In this document: positions 36,500 to 46,480 of the stretch, piece by piece | Layout of the letters: every line of letters starts with the position of its first letter | Position numbering within the stretch: the first letter of the stretch is position 1 | Source of the DNA: Ailanthus altissimus | Taxonomy: Eukaryota; Streptophyta; Magnoliopsida; Sapindales; Simaroubaceae | Length of the DNA stretch: 64,000 nucleotides | Assembly (NCBI GenBank): GCA_946807835.1 | Contig: OX327684.1 | Coordinates: forward strand, 33,230,501-33,294,500 | Direction of reading: 5' to 3' | Notes under the pieces: generated by a model | Told to the model about the DNA's origin: nothing | Seen by the model: the letters and a program-made list of their open reading frames with translations, nothing else | The model's database searches: none | Position numbers and translations under genes: made by a program

Positions 36500-39352
36500 T
36501 GTCACGCCCCAGACCCAAAAGATCCGACACACGACATCACTTACATTCATTCACTGCATGTGCACTCATAAATAATATTACACAAAATTTTCAACTTTCA
36601 TTCAACACAGAAATCCTTAGCAAGTTGCTAGTAAGTTCAACACTAAAATCAACCATAACCTAACATATAAATATAAACTTCTCTTGACAATATTTAAACA
36701 TTCATTTCAATTTCTTTCAGAATTATAGCAATTGAATTATGACTGGGACAATTATTAAACCGGAGATACGCAGAGTTTTCTCAGAGATTAACACTCTACT
36801 ACGTCACCAGTAGCAACTTTGTTACCGGGAGCCCAGAATATATCCATTGCAAATTCTTACTTAAAATCATCCAATAACCACACTTTATAAAACTTAAACC
36901 AAATCCAATCCACACACAATGAAATAATACATAAGTATTTATTCAATAGGGACAAACCAAATATCCTATCCCACGTGTCCCTAAATGAAACACACAACAA
37001 CCTAGCAACTTAGAGAACCCAAGGAACAGCAGAAACCTTGCCAAATCCGTTAAGCACACATGTACCTTATTTACCTGAAATCACCATAAACTATAATGAG
37101 TATAAAACTCAGTAAGCATACTAGTTTTTCATATATCAAATACAAATACATATATGTACACAATGCATATGTATGATATGCTGTGATCAATCAAAATCAT
37201 AATCTTATCAAATCATATATCATGTAAGCGCTTACACATTCTTTCAAAACACATAATAGGAATACCATTACTCGACTACTACTTAGTAGGACTTACATAT
37301 CACATATCACATAATGAGCCAAATGTCACTCGTAGGTGACATACCGTATGAGAGGAATAGTACAAGTGAGGCCTTTAAATCACACATACATAACGCTTAT
37401 GCCCGAAGGTAAAAGCCAAACCCTCACCCTGATCATCGGTGAGTCCTCTCACATGTACCTATACGCCACCACACGAATGTGATGACTCACACTTCCTTTA
37501 GGTACCAATAGGATCCTCCCTACATACGGAACACATAACATATACCAATCCCGAAGGAAAGGCCACACATAAAGGCTCCACAAATCACATAAAATGCCTA
37601 CTAAGTTAACAGTGAGTTCAAGTACCCTCAAATCACAAAATATTTCTCATGGACATATTACACTTCAAAAGCTTTCTTTGTTAAACGCATCTTATTTTGG
37701 AAAGCTCACTTTCAAAAAAACACATGTATGTCCATGCTCAATGTCAATGCTCACATTCATAAACATATATTCACATTTCATATCAAAATATACTTTGACA
37801 TATCATAAACATATTCTTAACCCCATTTACAAAATCATACAAAACAATAATTATGTTTATTGTGATTCCAGTAGTAAGTCTAGTATACTTACCTCTTAGC
37901 ACTTACAGCTACAAGGCTTAAATCTCCTTAACCTATCAATGGAGATTAATCCTTTCATAAGCCTCACAATTCACACAAAATACTTTAAATAGCTTACAAA
38001 ATTATACACAATGCATTTATCACATCAAATTGGTCTAAATATTTGGTTTCTCAAAACCTGTCATTCTGACCACTTACACTTAACAAAAATTTCTAATACA
38101 TCAAATGATGTCCAATTACTCCGAAATTAGAATATATCATTCTTGACTCATATATACTTCTTATATATGAATATTATATCAAAATTCCTACACAATCCAT
38201 TCCATACACACCATCGAATCCAAACTACAAACCTGACAGGATCAAGATACTTACTGAACAGTATTCAATCTCCCAATTTTATAAAATCATATACTAACTC
38301 AAAAATTATAAAACTACCACATAATTACTCTTGACACATATCTCAGTCCATGATAAATATTTGGCTTCCAAATAACTGCCAAAAGTATTTTAAAACTATT
38401 TTATTTCATAACTTTAAAAATCTGTTAATCAAATACTACAATGAGCTGATACACTTTAGAAATTCATAACACTTCAACCACATTGATCCAAATTCTCAAT
38501 TCCGAGTATATCATATTAGACATATAAGATTATCATATTCCACAAATTCATAATTTTTAGAGATCATTCAGCAGGTCAAAAATTATTTTCCACTGTATCA
38601 TACTGGTTACACAGGAAATTTCTAGAATTCCAGGGTCATTTTGGTAAATTCACTATAAATTCAATTTCCGAGATTTTCAGTCGATTCAAAGTCTCAGATG
38701 ATCCTAAACATGTCTAATTTCATATACTCAAAATTCAAAACCAGAATCGAATCATAACAATTTATAAAATTCCTAGATCAAGAGGTTATCCAGCAGAAAT
38801 TCCATAATTCATCATGATTTATCAAACTATCTTATAGATCATCAATTCTCACAACATCAAACGAAATACATATCAAATCCTTAATTATACATATTTCCAG
38901 AAATCAAAACTTAAAGAAATTAACTTAATTAACACCAATAAATTGATAATTAGTTGTGATATACCTCTAAAGATCCAAAATTCTCATTTTCTTCTTCTTT
39001 TTCTTTTTCTTCTTCTCTTTCTCTCTCCTTTATTTCTCTCTTCTCTCTCTAAAAATGGGTAGCTCGACCAAAATGAGAGAATTAGGGTTTTTAAAAGTGT
39101 ATTTTTATACTAAGTGGTTAATTTTTGGTATTTACGAATTCACCCCCAAAACTTTCAAAGTATAACAATTTGGTCCCTAAAATAATTCCAAAGTCTTGCA
39201 AATAAACCCAATACTAATAGTATATCCTTAACCTATAAAAACACTACTAATAACAATATATAAATCAAGGATCACCCACATACAAATAAAATACGTATAT
39301 TTATATATATAAATATACATATTCTTACCGGTTATGGATACTGGTTACTACA
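36500..39352 (-). repeat. 3' LTR of element B
   Basis: 2853 bp, plus-strand ends TGTCACGCCCC and GGTTACTACA. Small open frames inside (37449-37631, 37594-37899, 38143-38334) recur identically in the other LTR and are not genes. A pyrimidine (CTT/CT) microsatellite lies at about 38990-39047. Confidence 0.9.
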
Positions 39353-39366
39353 ATTCTCCCCTCCTT
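39353..39366 (-). other. Polypurine tract of element B
   Basis: On the minus strand AAGGAGGGGAGAAT directly precedes the TGTAGTAACC start of the 3' LTR, the place and composition expected for plus-strand priming. Confidence 0.8.
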
Positions 39367-40150
39367 ATAAGAATTTCGTCCTCGAAATTCATAACTTAAG
39401 CACATAGATGAGGATACTTAGATCTCATTTCTTCTTCTCATTCTCAATTTTCCTTTTCAACTGTATAGTTTATTCATAAAACATTTACAAAGCAATCTTC
39501 CTTGTATATAGGATTTGCTCATTGTGGTCCAAAATCCTAATAAATACTCATTCATATGTTAGATTATCTCTAAATTGGCTCATAGCTGAGTATACGAGAG
39601 GAGTACGAAACATATATCCATAAAATAAACATATGACACACATTATGGACTTATAAAATTATACACACATATTTTTATTCTTTTTTTTTTTTTTTCCATT
39701 CGTTCAATATTTAATGGCCATCTATACACTTCACATTTTATTCATTAAACAATAACATAGATGTAGAATATCCATACTAATCTCTTAAATAAAATTCTTA
39801 ACTCCTCTGAAAATTTTAATCCATTCAACATATACTCATACGTCATAATATCATTCACTACCTTGATATCATTCAAAAAAAATGTAGCATTTCTACGCAA
39901 CTAAGTTGTCATTCAAATCAGAATATTGAAGGTATTATCTTAAATGATCAATGATTCTTAAACTATAGATCTCAACATTATATCTCTTACTCTAACTCTT
40001 TTTTAAAAAAATAGTCCACCTTATTGGACATCATTTTCTCATTGAGACTGACATGTCTGCTTTTTTCTAATATGTTCGATTTCAAATAGAAAAGATTCTA
40101 CTAGCACAATTACTGCGATGGCAAATATGATTCTTTTAACTATTCCTTTA
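39367..40150. other. Interior of element B, non-coding left part
   Basis: Starts with a short remnant of a minus-strand pol 3' end (39367-39400). The rest is AT-rich without a frame. It separates the PPT from the promoter of the first cargo gene. Confidence 0.5.
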
Positions 40151-40216
40151 ACGTCATCCACGTAAAAGGAAAGGACAAAACGATTATTGATTTTCTTTCA
40201 TAAAACTCTATAAATA
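40150..40216 (+). promoter_or_regulatory. Promoter of the 386-residue cargo gene
   Basis: TATA box CTCTATAAATA (core 40209-40216) lies 63 bp before the ATG. A CGTCA..ACGT pair (about 40151-40163) resembles TGACG/ACGT-core bZIP sites. The same TATA phrase stands at nearly the same distance before the LOG gene. Confidence 0.6.
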
Positions 40217-40278
40217 GCCTAAACCTCATAATCACTTTTCTAGCAATAAATAAAACCAACCTTCTTACCATCTTCATA

Positions 40279-41439
40279 ATGAATCCCATTATCATAACTC
40301 CTCATGTTCCTTTTTCTCCACCACAATTTCCAGACCTAATCAAAACCAGAACACTCCATTCCCGTGCCAAAGAATTCATCAGACACTACGCCATCTTAGC
40401 AGTCCAAGAACACGGCCTCACAGTTCTTGGTGGCCCTTTGTTCAACTTAGAATACCCTTTCTTTCACCTGCACTCTTTTTTCCCATTTTCCCAATGGTCC
40501 AAACCTGTTCTTTACTTGTTATGGTACCTGTTGGATCTGTATACAATCGCCATGGAATTCCCATTACTTAGAACCCTCCAAAAATTAGAAAAATGTGATG
40601 AAGATCATCCAGCCCTGATTTTTCTCCAATGGTTTTACCCAAAGACATGGTGGATAACTAAATTTCAATACATGATTGCAAACAACACAAATGCTGTAGT
40701 CCCCAGACAACATCTTTGGTCAGTCTTACTTCTCCAACGGAAGGGTATGATTATTTCAGATCACGAGATTCATTATTACCCCACTGTTAAGGATTACTTC
40801 ACATTTACCCTTTCACTAAAGGGATCAATTAAGCTCTGGCCTGAAGAAGTAATCCAGCAAAAGAGAGAACTTGAAAGAATTCTTGCTCAAGAAAACCAGA
40901 TAATTCCTCCATCCATTTGGATCTCCCCAGAAGATGCTGCACCTTGGGAACAGGTTGAAGATGACTTTGCAGAAGAACTGAATTTTGCCAATATACTCAA
41001 ATTCCAACAAAGACAAAAACATCATCTTTCACATCATAGAAATACAAATTACTCTACCCACCATCACCATATCCCAAACATGACTTATTATGCCAGATAC
41101 AGACAAGAAATCGATAACCTTCACCAATGGCCTCAGCCACCTGTCCCGACAGAACCTACCCAATCTCAGCCAGTTGTCCCAATAGAACCTGACCAACACC
41201 AACCCAATCTTGACTTATCCTTCATTCAAGATTCCCAACCTTATCCAACCGATACCCAAATCCAAGAGGAAGCCAGCACATCCCTCATCCAGACCAGCTT
41301 ACCTGCAGAAGATCAAGATATAGTAGACCCACATTCCACTCAGCTAGAGCCCTCATTCAATGCATGGGAACAACAACTCCATAAATTCCTTTCTCACGGA
41401 TACGACACAGATGAAAGCGACCAAGGAGACTCATTTTGA
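40279..41439 (+). CDS. Cargo protein of element B, 386 residues, unrecognised
   Basis: One intact intronless frame on the strand opposite to the retroelement genome. I do not recognise the family. Residues 15-245 look globular, rich in aromatic residues (FLQWFYPKTWWITKFQYM, about 115-132), with charged helices near 185-245. A His-rich patch follows (about 248-265: HHLSHH, THHHH). Then comes a Pro/Gln linker with a near-repeat (VPTEPTQSQP, VPIEPDQHQP; 289-309) and an acidic Ser/Asp C-terminus. There is one cysteine, no signal peptide and no zinc knuckle. Start: first ATG after the TATA box. An intact frame in a young element implies it was functional when last copied. It could be a captured host gene or an element- or virus-derived structural protein; sequence alone does not decide. 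Confidence 0.75.
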   Translation: MNPIIITPHVPFSPPQFPDLIKTRTLHSRAKEFIRHYAILAVQEHGLTVLGGPLFNLEYPFFHLHSFFPFSQWSKPVLYLLWYLLDLYTIAMEFPLLRTLQKLEKCDEDHPALIFLQWFYPKTWWITKFQYMIANNTNAVVPRQHLWSVLLLQRKGMIISDHEIHYYPTVKDYFTFTLSLKGSIKLWPEEVIQQKRELERILAQENQIIPPSIWISPEDAAPWEQVEDDFAEELNFANILKFQQRQKHHLSHHRNTNYSTHHHHIPNMTYYARYRQEIDNLHQWPQPPVPTEPTQSQPVVPIEPDQHQPNLDLSFIQDSQPYPTDTQIQEEASTSLIQTSLPAEDQDIVDPHSTQLEPSFNAWEQQLHKFLSHGYDTDESDQGDSF

Positions 41440-41957
41440 CCTACATTGCTGTTTCTATTTTCACAGAAACTAAATCCGTGTTGCTCTATCACATCAAAGA
41501 GAGACTGACTACTGCTTTATCTTTATGTCAAGTGTGCTTTATCTTTCTTCATATCTGCTTTTAATCTATCCAAAAATCAATGTTAAGATCACAAAAATCC
41601 TTGAAATTAATAAAGTTAATTTGGCCTCATGTCCAAAGTCCAATTGTTAGCTCAAAAAGTCTTCAAGTCATTAATGCATTGTCGGCCATTAGTGCCAAAA
41701 TGGCAAAGTCCCTAAGCCCATAAAATATGCCTTTATTTGACTTTTCTTAATCATCTTACCTAACTCATCACGCTTCCGACACAATTTTTATCACACTTAC
41801 ATATCAAAAATATTTATTCAAATTTTGCGGCCTATTGTCCCTTATAAAATAATAAAGTAAAACTCATTCTTTTCTTTTTGCCTCACAAAAATCGAGAAAA
41901 ATATATACTTGAACATACTTACACATATGCTCCACAGCTATTATCAATTTGTTTCTC
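41440..41957. other. Spacer between the two cargo genes
   Basis: 518 bp of AT-rich sequence, expected to hold the 3' UTR of the upstream gene (AATAAA-like motifs near 41611 and 41849) and the promoter of the LOG gene. Confidence 0.5.
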
Positions 41958-41965
41958 TATAAATA
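41958..41965 (+). promoter_or_regulatory. TATA box of the LOG cargo gene
   Basis: CTCTATAAATA with core TATAAATA, 60 bp before the ATG at 42026, almost the same spacing as for the neighbouring cargo gene (63 bp). Confidence 0.65.
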
Positions 41966-42025
41966 CATTATTATTGCATCCTTATACAAACTCAAAAACA
42001 TTCAAAGATTAGGGTGAGCATAACA

Positions 42026-42679
42026 ATGGAGGAAACCTCAGCTCGTCGATTCACAAAAATTTGTGTCTTTTGTGGATCTAACCCTGGGAATACTGAAGAG
42101 TTTACAAAAGTTGCAGAAAATCTTGGTAAGGTATTAGCTGAGCGAAATATACATCTAGTATATGGAGGAGGTAACCGTGGGTTAAAGGGGTCTGTAGCAA
42201 AAGCAGCACACAATAATGGTAGTCGCGTTTTGGGTATCATTCCAAAACCTCTAGCTATTGAAAATATTGTAGGAAAAACAGTTGGGGATGAGTTACAAGT
42301 CTCATCTATGCACGAACGAATGGCTCAAATGCTTGGGCATGCAGATGCTTTCATAGCTCTACCAGGAGGTTTCGGGACCTTGGAAGAAATTTTTCAAATT
42401 GTCTCATGGGCACAATTACAAATCCATCAAAAACCCATTGGTTTGTTAAATGTTAATGGTTTTTACGACGGGTTGATATCTTTTCTTGACTATGCAGCGG
42501 GAACACAATTCATCCCACTTATAGCACGACGGATTCTTATTTCTGCTCCAACTGTTGATCAACTGATTGATCAATTGCAGTCTTTTATTCCTCTGTCTAA
42601 TCCAACATTGCATCAGTTAGATTGGTCTACTCATGACAGTCAGAAGAAGCGCAAAATAGACTTAAATCTCACTCCGTAG
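42026..42679 (+). CDS. LOG-family cytokinin riboside 5'-monophosphate phosphoribohydrolase, intronless, inside element B
   Basis: LOG enzymes release active cytokinin bases from cytokinin riboside 5'-monophosphates in one step. The 217-residue protein has a LOG/Rossmann start (KICVFCGSNPG, 11-21), the nucleotide loop YGGGNRGLKG (46-55), the Arg-bearing motif MHERMAQM (95-102) and the signature LPGGFGTLEE (112-121). Then come WAQLQIHQKPIGLLNVNGFY and a complete C-terminal helix. The catalytic Arg and Glu of the family are present (R98, E120). YGGGNRG differs from the usual YGGGSVG. The tail KKRKIDLNLTP joins a basic NLS-like cluster to DLNLTP, which fits the DLNxxP form of the EAR repressor motif. 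Plant LOG genes usually have several introns and this one has none, which suggests capture through RNA. Start: ATG at 42026, first after the TATA box. Confidence 0.88.
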   Translation: MEETSARRFTKICVFCGSNPGNTEEFTKVAENLGKVLAERNIHLVYGGGNRGLKGSVAKAAHNNGSRVLGIIPKPLAIENIVGKTVGDELQVSSMHERMAQMLGHADAFIALPGGFGTLEEIFQIVSWAQLQIHQKPIGLLNVNGFYDGLISFLDYAAGTQFIPLIARRILISAPTVDQLIDQLQSFIPLSNPTLHQLDWSTHDSQKKRKIDLNLTP

Positions 42680-42725
42680 CCTCTACTGTATTTTTGTTGC
42701 TGCTATTGTTGTTGTTTTCCTTTTC

Positions 42726-42731
42726 AATAAA
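42726..42731 (+). terminator. Polyadenylation signal of the LOG cargo gene
   Basis: AATAAA 47 bp after the stop codon, preceded by a T/G-rich stretch, as in plant 3' ends. Confidence 0.5.
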
Positions 42732-43095
42732 AGTTGTTTCAATTGATGTCTTCAATACTCTACTTCTCTATATTTTGTCATTGAGAAAATTATCTTAATT
42801 TGCTCTATCACATGCAAATTATCATTATAAGATATTCAACATCACTCTTACTAAGCATATTAGTCATAACTTAAAAGAAAATCTAAATGATAACATTAAG
42901 ATCCACAAGGTACCATTATCCACAACAACAACAATCTTAGCAGCTCTTGGATACTGTGTCATCTTCACAAAATCATACAAAATTTAAGGAATATGTCAAA
43001 CTTTTACACAACAAAGCTACAAATACAATCCTAAGGATTTGGCATCTGCTCGGTTCCCTTGACTCGACACTTAAAAGTCTACAGAATCATATCTT
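42732..43095. other. Interior of element B, non-coding right part
   Basis: Sequence between the LOG 3' end and the PBS. In retroelement orientation it is the 5' leader. The open frame starting at 42947 runs into the LTR and is not a gene. Confidence 0.5.
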
Positions 43096-43108
43096 AGCTC
43101 TGATACCA
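43096..43108 (-). other. Primer binding site of element B
   Basis: Minus strand TGGTATCAGAGCT, complementary to the 3' end of plant initiator tRNA-Met, 8 bp inside the 5' LTR. Confidence 0.85.
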
Positions 43109-43116
43109 ATAAAAGC

Positions 43117-45969
43117 TGTCACGCCCCAGACCCAAAAGATCCGACACACGACATCACTTACATTCATTCACTGCATGTGCACTCATAAATAATATTACAC
43201 AAAATTTTCAACTTTCATTCAACACAGAAATCCTTAGCAAGTTGCTAGTAAGTTCAACACTAAAATCAACCATAACCTAACATATAAATATAAACTTCTC
43301 TTGACAATATTTAAACATTCATTTCAATTTCTTTCAGAATTATAGCAATTGAATTATGACTGGGACAATTATTAAACCGGAGATACGCAGAGTTTTCTCA
43401 GAGATTAACACTCTACTACGTCACCAGTAGCAACTTTGTTACCGGGAGCCCAGAATATATCCATTGCAAATTCTTACTTAAAATCATCCAATAACCACAC
43501 TTTATAAAACTTAAACCAAATCCAATCCACACACAATGAAATAATACATAAGTATTTATTCAATAGGGACAAACCAAATATCCTATCCCACGTGTCCCTA
43601 AATGAAACACACAACAACCTAGCAACTTAGAGAACCCAAGGAACAGCAGAAGCCTTGCCAAATCCGTTAAGCACACATGTACCTTATTTACCTGAAATCA
43701 CCATAAACTATAATGAGTATAAAACTCAGTAAGCATACTAGTTTTTCATATATCAAATACAAATACATATATGTACACAATGCATATGTATGATATGCTG
43801 TGATCAATCAAAATCATAATCTTATCAAATCATATATCATGTAAGCGCTTACACATTCTTTCAAAACACATAATAGGAATACCATTACTCGACTACTACT
43901 TAGTAGGACTTACATATCACATATCACATAATGAGCCAAATGTCACTCGTAGGTGACATACCGTATGAGAGGAATAGTACAAGTGAGGCCTTTAAATCAC
44001 ACATACATAACGCTTATGCCCGAAGGTAAAAGCCAAACCCTCACCCTGATCATCGGTGAGTCCTCTCACATGTACCTATACGCCACCACACGAATGTGAT
44101 GACTCACACTTCCTTTAGGTACCAATAGGATCCTCCCTACATACGGAACACATAACATATACCAATCCCGAAGGAAAGGCCACACATAAAGGCTCCACAA
44201 ATCACATAAAATGCCTACTAAGTTAACAGTGAGTTCAAGTACCCTCAAATCACAAAATATTTCTCATGGACATATTACACTTCAAAAGCTTTCTTTGTTA
44301 AACGCATCTTATTTTGGAAAGCTCACTTTCAAAAAAACACATGTATGTCCATGCTCAATGTCAATGCTCACATTCATAAACATATATTCACATTTCATAT
44401 CAAAATATACTTTGACATATCATAAACATATTCTTAACCCCATTTACAAAATCATACAAAACAATAATTATGTTTATTGTGATTCCAGTAGTAAGTCTAG
44501 TATACTTACCTCTTAGCACTTACAGCTACAAGGCTTAAATCTCCTTAACCTATCAATGGAGATTAATCCTTTCATAAGCCTCACAATTCACACAAAATAC
44601 TTTAAATAGCTTACAAAATTATACACAATGCATTTATCACATCAAATTGGTCTAAATATTTGGTTTCTCAAAACCTGTCATTCTGACCACTTACACTTAA
44701 CAAAAATTTCTAATACATCAAATGATGTCCAATTACTCCGAAATTAGAATATATCATTCTTGACTCATATATACTTCTTATATATGAATATTATATCAAA
44801 ATTCCTACACAATCCATTCCATACACACCATCGAATCCAAACTACAAACCTGACAGGATCAAGATACTTACTGAACAGTATTCAATCTCCCAATTTTATA
44901 AAATCATATACTAACTCAAAAATTATAAAACTACCACATAATTACTCTTGACACATATCTCAGTCCATGATAAATATTTGGCTTCCAAATAACTGCCAAA
45001 AGTATTTTAAAACTATTTTATTTCATAACTTTAAAAATCTGTTAATCAAATACTACAATGAGCTGATACACTTTAGAAATTCATAACACTTCAACCACAT
45101 TGATCCAAATTCTCAATTCCGAGTATATCATATTAGACATATAAGATTATCATATTCCACAAATTCATAATTTTTAGAGATCATTCAGCAGGTCAAAAAT
45201 TATTTTCCACTGTATCATACTGGTTACACAGGAAATTTCTAGAATTCCAGGGTCATTTTGGTAAATTCACTATAAATTCAATTTCCGAGATTTTCAGTCG
45301 ATTCAAAGTCTCAGATGATCCTAAACATGTCTAATTTCATATACTCAAAATTCAAAACCAGAATCGAATCATAACAATTTATAAAATTCCTAGATCAAGA
45401 GGTTATCCAGCAGAAATTCCATAATTCATCATGATTTATCAAACTATCTTATAGATCATCAATTCTCACAACATCAAACGAAATACATATCAAATACTTA
45501 ATTATACATATTTCCAGAAATCAAAACTTAAAGAAATTAACTTAATTAACACCAATAAATTGATAATTAGTTGTGATATACCTCTAAAGATCCAAAATTC
45601 TCATTTTCTTCTTCTTTTTCTTCTTCTTCTTCTCTTTCTCTCTCCTTTATTTCTCTCTTCTCTCTCTAAAAATGGGTAGCTCGACCAAAATGAGAGAATT
45701 AGGGTTTTTAAAAGTGTATTTTTATACTAAGTGGTTAATTTTTGGTATTTACGAATTCACCCCCAAAACTTTCAAAGTATAACAATTTGATCCCTAAAAT
45801 AATTCCAAAGTCTTGCAAATAAACCCAATACTAATAGTATATCCTTAACCTATAAAAACACTACTAATAACAATATATAAATCAAGGATCACCCACATAC
45901 AAATAAAATACGTATATTTATATATATAAATATACATATTCTTACCGGTTATGGATACTGGTTACTACA
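43117..45969 (-). repeat. 5' LTR of element B
   Basis: 2853 bp, same length as the 3' LTR. By eye the two differ near 43648 (G versus A), 45496 (A versus C), 45624 (C versus T) and 45789 (A versus G) only. Confidence 0.9.
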
Positions 45970-45974
45970 CGTGG
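45970..45974. repeat. Target-site duplication of element B (right copy)
   Basis: CGTGG directly after the CA terminus at 45969. Removing B and one copy restores a continuous solo LTR A. Confidence 0.9.
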
Positions 45975-46311
45975 GATAAGATATTTGATCTGTCCCTATT
46001 GAATAAATACTTATGTATTATTTTATTGTGTGTGGTTGAATTTAGTTTAAGTTTCACCACATGTGGTTATGGATTGATTTTAAGTAAAAAATTTCAATAA
46101 ATATATTCTGGGCTTCCGATAATAAAGTTGCTATTGGTGACGTAATAAAGTGTTAATCTCTGAGAAAACTCTGCGTATCTCCGGTTTACTAATTGTCTCA
46201 ATCATAATTTAATTGTTATAATTTTGAAGGAAATTAAAATGAATGTTTAAATATTATTGAATGAGTGTAAGTTATGTCATGTATCGGATCTTTTAGGTCT
46301 AGGGCGTGACA
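45975..46311 (+). mobile_element. Solo LTR A, right part
   Basis: Continues the LTR interrupted at 36499 and ends GGGCGTGACA. It is followed by CACCG, the degenerate partner of CGCCG at 34122-34126. Confidence 0.85.
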
Positions 46312-46480
46312 CACCGTAACATAAAACGTTTATCATCAAACTGCATATATTTTATATTTTGTAGTTTATTTTTTTTATCTTTATTGTTATATGTGATCTT
46401 TTATATTATTAATTATTTGTAGATAAAATCTTTTGCAAAGCGTATAAAATTTTTAAAATATTAAATATTAAACCATAATA
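46312..46480 (+). mobile_element. LTR-like repeat R, copy 1, right part
   Basis: Motif order matches the end of R copy 2 in reverse complement (about 23335 down to 23210). It completes R copy 1 once A and B are removed. Confidence 0.55.

Larger units (their letters stand above)
36500..45969 (-). mobile_element. Element B: gene-carrying non-autonomous Ty3/gypsy-type LTR retroelement
   Basis: A 9470-bp element with a perfect CGTGG duplication (36495-36499, 45970-45974). Two 2853-bp LTRs lie at 36500-39352 and 43117-45969; I found about four differences by eye. Orientation is minus: a PBS complementary to initiator tRNA-Met lies inside the 43117 LTR boundary, and a PPT lies inside the 39352 boundary. 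The phrase TTCGAGGACGAAATTCTTAT just before the PPT is typical of the 3' end of chromoviral (Tekay/Del-like) pol. No other gag, protease, RT or integrase is present. The 3764-bp interior holds two plus-strand genes, antisense to the element. It lies inside solo LTR A of the same family, in opposite orientation. It needs enzymes from elsewhere to move. Confidence 0.9.

Noticed and set aside
37594..37899. 101-codon frame repeated identically at 44211-44516
   Set aside because: It lies inside the two LTRs of element B. The duplication reflects LTR identity and not a conserved gene.
42014..42025. Upstream GTG as start of the LOG frame
   Set aside because: GTG starts are not expected in plant nuclear genes. 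The ATG at 42026 has normal spacing to the TATA box and gives a normal LOG N-terminus.
36500..45969. Tandem genomic duplication of a 2.85-kb host sequence flanking a normal LOG gene
   Set aside because: TG..CA ends, PBS, PPT, a 5-bp target duplication and a related solo LTR at the same site all point to an LTR element. The interior is cargo, not the original host locus.
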